A stretch of DNA of 10,444 nucleotides from Lachnospiraceae bacterium (lineage in GTDB: Bacteria; Bacillota; Clostridia; Lachnospirales; Lachnospiraceae). Shown here in pieces: positions 6,749-10,444 of the stretch. The stretch is taken from positions 1 to 10,444 of the forward strand of contig DMLD01000038.1 in the NCBI GenBank assembly GCA_003453515.1. The letters are read 5' to 3'. Each line of letters begins with the position of its first letter. The first letter of the stretch is position 1. Under the pieces are notes generated by a model. The model was given only the letters and a program-made list of their open reading frames with translations, searched no databases and had not been told where the DNA came from. The position numbers and the translations under genes were made by a program.

Positions 6749-7900
6749 ATGAGCAGATATGATACCATAGTTGTCGGTGCCGGCTTCGCCGGTGCCGTAG
6801 TGGCAAGAGAGCTCGCCGAGCGAGGCGGCGAACAGGTCCTCGTGATAGACAAACGCGACCACATCGGCGGCAACTGCTACGACGAGAGAGACGAACACGG
6901 CATACTTATTCATCGCTACGGACCGCATATATTTCACACAAATATAGAGCGGGTATATACCTATCTTTCGAGATTCACCGAGTGGTATGACTACTCCCAC
7001 GAGGTAGTCGGAGCCGTAAACGGTACCGAGATACCGATACCATTCAATCTGAACACGCTCGATATGGTGTTTGGAGACAGAGCCGATAAACTGTCAAAAA
7101 AGCTTATCGGACGATTCGGCGAGGGAGCCAGAGTTCCCATATTGAAGCTTTTGGAGTCGGACGATCCCGATCTGAAGGAGATAGCTGACTACGTGTATGA
7201 GAATATTTTTCTGAAATACACGATGAAGCAGTGGGGCAAAAAGCCCGAGGAGATAGACCCCGCGGTATCCGGGCGCGTTCCGGTGCTGGTGTCAAGGGAC
7301 AACCGCTACTTTCAGGACAAGTATCAGGGCATGCCAAAGGACGGCTATACGCCGTTGTTTGAGAGGATGCTCGACCATCCGGGGATCACGGTGAAGACCG
7401 GGGTCGACGCCAGGGATATACTGAGCGTGGATCCTGCCGGAGAGAAGGTGCTTGGCTACGAGGGAGAGCCCTTTGAGGGGAAGGTCGTGTTCACCGGGGC
7501 GATAGATGAGTTTTTCGATGTGAGGTATTCGCGTCTGCCGTACAGGTCGCTTCACTTCAGGTTTGAGCACCATGACAGGGAGCATTTCCAGAGTCACGGG
7601 GTCGTGAACTACACGGTGAGCGAGGACTTCACAAGGATCACGGAGTTTAAGTACCTGACCGGTGAGAGCGCGGACGGGACCACGATAGTTTACGAGTATC
7701 CGTTTGAGTACACGGGCGGCGAGGGAGAGATCCCGTATTATGCGATCAACGATCCCGCCAATGACGCTCTCTATCAGAAGTACAGGGAGCTTTCGGACAA
7801 AGTCGGGATGACACTTTTGGGGCGTCTCGCGGAGTATAAGTATTACAACATCGATGCTATAGTAGACAGAGCATTGACAGTGGTGGAGGACTGGATATGA
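6749..7900 (+). CDS. glf: UDP-galactopyranose mutase
   Basis: A 383-residue FAD enzyme that interconverts UDP-galactopyranose and UDP-galactofuranose in the cytoplasm, the only known source of galactofuranose for bacterial glycans. Residues 6-16 (TIVVGAGFAGA) form the FAD Rossmann motif, and DKRDHIGGNCYD (34-45) and HRYGPHIFHT (55-64) are family hallmarks. Further matches are PIPFN (96-100), YTMKQWGKKPEEIDP (157-171) and SGRVPV (174-179, Arg176 being the mobile-loop arginine). VFTGAIDEFFD (247-257) and GRLAEYKYYNID (358-369) close the fold. Length is typical and no key residue looks lost. GAGGG (6738-6742) overlaps the pdp stop and stands six bases before the ATG. The gene overlaps the next one in ATGA, so the two are probably translated together. 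Confidence 0.97.
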   Translation: MSRYDTIVVGAGFAGAVVARELAERGGEQVLVIDKRDHIGGNCYDERDEHGILIHRYGPHIFHTNIERVYTYLSRFTEWYDYSHEVVGAVNGTEIPIPFNLNTLDMVFGDRADKLSKKLIGRFGEGARVPILKLLESDDPDLKEIADYVYENIFLKYTMKQWGKKPEEIDPAVSGRVPVLVSRDNRYFQDKYQGMPKDGYTPLFERMLDHPGITVKTGVDARDILSVDPAGEKVLGYEGEPFEGKVVFTGAIDEFFDVRYSRLPYRSLHFRFEHHDREHFQSHGVVNYTVSEDFTRITEFKYLTGESADGTTIVYEYPFEYTGGEGEIPYYAINDPANDALYQKYRELSDKVGMTLLGRLAEYKYYNIDAIVDRALTVVEDWI

Positions 7901-8910
7901 AGCTTTTGACGGTTGCTATACCCTGCTACAATTCGCAGGACTATATGGAGCACGCGATCGAGACCGTGATCGTCGGCGGAGAGGATGTCGAGCTGCTGCT
8001 CATCGACGACGGATCGACGGATCTGACTGCCAAGATCGCCGATTCCTATGCAGAAAAATATCCCGATATGATACGCGCTATCCATCAGGAGAATGCCGGA
8101 CACGGGGGAGCAGTAAACACCGGGATAAGAGAGGCGACCGGACTGTATTTCAAGGTGCTTGACAGCGACGACTGGTTCGACAGGCAGTCATTTTTACAGG
8201 TGCTCGATAAGCTGAGAGAGATGCGCCGTCAAAAAAAGGCAGTCGATATGTTCTTGTGCAATTATGTATACGACAAGCCGAGCCTGAAAAAGCAGAAGTC
8301 CATAAGCTATACCAATGTGCTTCCCGTCGGCAAGGTATTTACATGGAAACACGTGGGGAGATTCGGCGAGTCGCAGAACATACTTATGCACTCGGTGATA
8401 TACAGGACAAAAACGCTTCGTCGTTCGGGGCTGGTACTGCCCGAGCACACCTTCTACGTGGACAATCTGTTTGTCTATGAGCCGCTGCCCTTTGTACGCA
8501 CCATCTACTACATGAACGTCGATCTGTATCACTACTACATTGGGCGTGAGGATCAGTCGGTAAACGAGAAGGTGATGATCGGCAGGATCGATCAGCAGAT
8601 AGCGGTAAACGAGCGTATGATAGACGCAAAGGATCTGACGACCATAGAGGACAAGGGACTCAGGGATTATATGGTGAAGTATCTGGTCATGATACTGACT
8701 GTAAGCTCTGCGCTTTTGATAAAGGAAGGCAGTAAGGAGAGCCTCAGAAAGAGGGATGAGCTGTGGGCGAAGGTCAGGAAAAATAAGGAGATGTACAAGC
8801 TCCTAAAAAAGAGGATACTGACTGTACCCATGCAGTTCAAGACGTATATCGGCAGACACATAGTCGTGTGGGGGTATTCGATAGCCAGAAAGGTCTATGG
8901 TTTTAATTGA
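7897..8910 (+). CDS. Family 2 glycosyltransferase, possibly a galactofuranosyltransferase
   Basis: A 337-residue GT-A glycosyltransferase. Residues 3-15 (LLTVAIPCYNSQD) open the nucleotide-binding fold, IDDGSTD is at 36-42, ENAGHGGAVNTGI at 65-77, and the metal-binding DXD motif is DSDDW at 89-93. YVDNLF (187-192) may hold the acceptor-side acid, and YYIGREDQSVN (213-223) is a stretch common near the end of this domain in surface-glycan enzymes. The C-terminal 90 residues are helical and basic, with one hydrophobic stretch (YLVMILTVSSALLI, 262-275) that may touch the membrane. GGAGGA (7885-7890) lies six bases before the ATG, which overlaps the glf stop (ATGA). That coupling suggests it uses UDP-galactofuranose, but this is inference from neighbours; glucosyl, rhamnosyl or other donors are not excluded. 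Confidence 0.88.
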   Translation: MKLLTVAIPCYNSQDYMEHAIETVIVGGEDVELLLIDDGSTDLTAKIADSYAEKYPDMIRAIHQENAGHGGAVNTGIREATGLYFKVLDSDDWFDRQSFLQVLDKLREMRRQKKAVDMFLCNYVYDKPSLKKQKSISYTNVLPVGKVFTWKHVGRFGESQNILMHSVIYRTKTLRRSGLVLPEHTFYVDNLFVYEPLPFVRTIYYMNVDLYHYYIGREDQSVNEKVMIGRIDQQIAVNERMIDAKDLTTIEDKGLRDYMVKYLVMILTVSSALLIKEGSKESLRKRDELWAKVRKNKEMYKLLKKRILTVPMQFKTYIGRHIVVWGYSIARKVYGFN

Positions 8911-10304
8911 TGAGTGATTATTCATTGGATAGGTTTCGCGGAAAGAGAATACTGATCTGGGGCTACGGAAGAGAGGGCAAGTCCACCGAGGATTTTTTTA
9001 AGGCACATCCGGTGGCTGCATCGGTGGAGGTGTCCGAGCAAAAGCCCGACGAGATAGATCTGTCCCCTTATGATGTCGTGTTCAAGAGCCCCGGGATCAG
9101 GCTTAAGTATCCGACTCTGGAGGGGTTTGCACTTGCGCAGTCCGATCAACGGGGATTGGATGAGGTGAATGACGGGAGAGGGGATCATTTCCGTGACGAG
9201 TGGTTTGACAAGCTCACCTCGCAGACGGAGTTTTTTATATCGTGCTTCAGAGACCGTGTGATAGGTATCACCGGCACCAAGGGAAAGAGTACGACGACCT
9301 CCCTTTTGTGGCATGTGCTGGATACCTGCTTTAGAAATAGAGGTCGGATGGATGCGGGTGACAACTATCCCGATACACTTCCGACCAATGCCTATCTGGT
9401 AGGAAATATAGGTGTGCCCTGTCTTGATTACTTTGACGATATGGCAAATGGAAACGGGGTAGCCGTGTTTGAGCTCTCCTGTCATCAGCTGGCGTATAGC
9501 AGGGTCTCTCCGCATGTTGCCATTTTTCTTAATCTGTATGAGGATCATCTGGATTTCTATGGTGACAGGGCGACGTACTTCATGGCAAAGCGCCATATTA
9601 CGGAGTTCCAGACTGAGCGTGACTGCCTGTATCTCGGTGAGGATGTGCCTGAGCTGACGACGAATGCGACCGTGAGGACGGTTACCGAAAGGTATACCGG
9701 ACAGATGAAGCTTTTGGGCGAGCACAACAGGCTGAACGCGGCATTTGTCAGGGAGACTGCAATCGGGTGCTTCGGGCTGCCCATGGAGTATGTTGACAGA
9801 GCGATCAGCGAGTTTACCGGGCTTAGTCACAGGCTTGAATATATCGGGAGCTACGGCGGTATAAGGTATTATGATGACTCCATATCCACGATCCCGGAGG
9901 CAAGTCTTCAGGCGATAGACAGTGTACCCGGCGTGGGTACCGTGCTCATCGGCGGGATGGACAGGGATATTGACTATACTCCGCTGGTCAGGGCGATACC
10001 GAAGATGAAGGATATCAATTTTATATGTATGTATGCGTCGGGCGAGAGGATATGCAGGGAGCTTACCGGTGGTGTGGACGCTTGGCTTCCCGGGAGAGCG
10101 GATGCGAGAGAGAGCAGCGCTCCGATATCCGAGAGTCTGAAAAATGTATTCTACGTGCCGGACCTTGAAGCAGCTGTGGAGCTTGCGCGTGTGGTAACGC
10201 CTGTGGACAGGGCTTGTGTCCTCTCTCCGGCAGCGGCGTCATACGGATACTTTAAGAATTTTGAAGAGAGGGGAGACGTATTCGCATCTCTGGTAAAACA
10301 ATAA
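8910..10304 (+). CDS. murD: UDP-N-acetylmuramoyl-L-alanine--glutamate ligase, atypical MurD
   Basis: A 464-residue Mur ligase, adding glutamate to UDP-MurNAc-L-Ala in the cytoplasm. The N-terminal domain has IWGYGREGKST (16-26). GITGTKGKSTTT (119-130) is the ATP P-loop, FELSCHQL (187-194) supplies Glu188, EDHLDFYGDRATYFMAK (211-227) supplies His213 and Lys227 (the carbamylated lysine position), EHNRLNAAF is at 271-279, and LSPAAASYGYFKNFEERGD (438-456) is the MurD C-terminal hallmark. Where common MurD has D-S-K-A-T-N, this one has DDSISTIPEA (322-331), and before the P-loop it has LTSQTEFF rather than G-E-I-E-L. These depart from textbook MurD and make substrate stereochemistry uncertain. 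The ATG at 8910 overlaps the previous stop (TGATG). A TTG at 8907 would add one Met but is less likely. No good ribosome-binding site is seen, so translation probably depends on coupling to the upstream gene. Confidence 0.88.
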   Translation: MSDYSLDRFRGKRILIWGYGREGKSTEDFFKAHPVAASVEVSEQKPDEIDLSPYDVVFKSPGIRLKYPTLEGFALAQSDQRGLDEVNDGRGDHFRDEWFDKLTSQTEFFISCFRDRVIGITGTKGKSTTTSLLWHVLDTCFRNRGRMDAGDNYPDTLPTNAYLVGNIGVPCLDYFDDMANGNGVAVFELSCHQLAYSRVSPHVAIFLNLYEDHLDFYGDRATYFMAKRHITEFQTERDCLYLGEDVPELTTNATVRTVTERYTGQMKLLGEHNRLNAAFVRETAIGCFGLPMEYVDRAISEFTGLSHRLEYIGSYGGIRYYDDSISTIPEASLQAIDSVPGVGTVLIGGMDRDIDYTPLVRAIPKMKDINFICMYASGERICRELTGGVDAWLPGRADARESSAPISESLKNVFYVPDLEAAVELARVVTPVDRACVLSPAAASYGYFKNFEERGDVFASLVKQ

Positions 10305-10306
10305 GT

Positions 10307-10321
10307 TAAGGAAACGCTGAT
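10307..10321 (+). repeat. 15-base repeat, second copy (see 1632-1646)
   Basis: TAAGGAAACGCTGAT matches 1632-1646 exactly. Here it starts two bases after the murD stop and its bases from 10308 form the left arm of an 11-bp hairpin. Both copies lie at the 3' ends of peptidoglycan genes. Confidence 0.5.
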
Positions 10322-10335
10322 TAAAGCGTTTCCTT
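10308..10335. terminator. Perfect 11-bp hairpin after murD, candidate terminator or repeat stem
   Basis: AAGGAAACGCT (10308-10318) and AGCGTTTCCTT (10325-10335) are perfect inverted copies around a six-base loop GATTAA. On the plus strand the stem ends in TT but is followed by GCACG, so the usual T run is missing. On the minus strand it is followed by a moderately T-rich stretch (AACTTATTGTTTT), so it could end transcription coming from the right. The hairpin is certain; its role as a terminator is not. Confidence 0.4.
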
Positions 10336-10444
10336 GCACGAAAATCGTGGCACGAAGGGCCTTCCTATACGATTTGTCCGTGCCTAAGCTACGCAACGAC
10401 ATCAGAGATGTCTGCTTCGCATATCTGTGCATCCTCCCGGAGGG
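10336..10444. repeat. Gene-free structured region with several nested inverted repeats
   Basis: No convincing coding sequence is seen. GCACG (10336-10340) pairs with CGTGC (10379-10383), and inside it AAATCGT (10342-10348) pairs with ACGATTT (10369-10375). CACGA and TCGTG (10337-10349) offer an alternative three-base-loop hairpin. GACATC and GATGTC (10398-10412) enclose the loop AGA, and CCTCC and GGAGG (10433-10443) form a dyad about one base. GCACGAA occurs twice (10336, 10350). Such density of dyads right after a gene suggests a dispersed intergenic repeat or structured RNA, cut by the window edge. Confidence 0.45.

Noticed and set aside
8922..9830. Long minus-strand open frame inside murD
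   Set aside because: It is antisense to a gene with clear Mur ligase motifs and shows no recognisable domain; it is a mirror of the codon use of the true gene.
10151..10432. Minus-strand open frame of 93 codons across the murD end and the structured region
   Set aside because: It overlaps the conserved C-terminus of murD, its ATG directly abuts the only GGAGG with no spacing, and the peptide follows the inverted repeats. It is more likely repeat-derived than a gene.

Overview
The window reads as chromosome of a Gram-positive, anaerobic-type Firmicute, most likely a Lachnospiraceae-like Clostridia. The grounds are strong GGAGG ribosome-binding sites, a lipoprotein-type solute-binding protein, a DUF1934 protein, a pyrimidine-nucleoside phosphorylase, Sel1-repeat and basic fibronectin-like proteins, and frequent ATA, AGA and AGG codons beside a fairly balanced base composition. 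The taxon is an inference from gene content, not from a marker gene.

Layout. Positions 1-371 hold the 5' part of a SAM-dependent methyltransferase on the minus strand, running off the left edge. An AT-rich divergent promoter region follows (372-563). From 564 to 10304 every gene is on the plus strand with short gaps or overlaps: D-Ala-D-Ala ligase (ddl), an amino-acid-type binding lipoprotein without its permease, a DUF1934 beta-barrel protein, a secreted multidomain protein, a Sel1-repeat protein, pyrimidine-nucleoside phosphorylase (pdp), UDP-galactopyranose mutase (glf), a family 2 glycosyltransferase and a MurD-type ligase. The last 140 bases hold no convincing gene but are full of inverted repeats. 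Their first 15 bases also occur at the end of ddl.

How the genes relate. ddl and the murD-type gene both feed peptidoglycan precursor synthesis in the cytoplasm. glf supplies UDP-galactofuranose, and the glycosyltransferase that overlaps it could use that sugar in a surface polysaccharide. glf, glycosyltransferase and murD overlap stop-to-start, so they look translationally coupled. The binding lipoprotein and the secreted protein act outside the membrane; pdp is nucleoside salvage. A weak terminator candidate after the DUF1934 gene may split the array.

I see no CRISPR array, transposase, phage gene, tRNA or rRNA, and no clear sign of a new defence or mobile system. The points most worth a second look are the non-canonical active-site motif of the MurD-type ligase, the shared repeat at two gene ends, the uncharacterised secreted protein, and the displaced ligand-binding arginine in the orphan binding lipoprotein.
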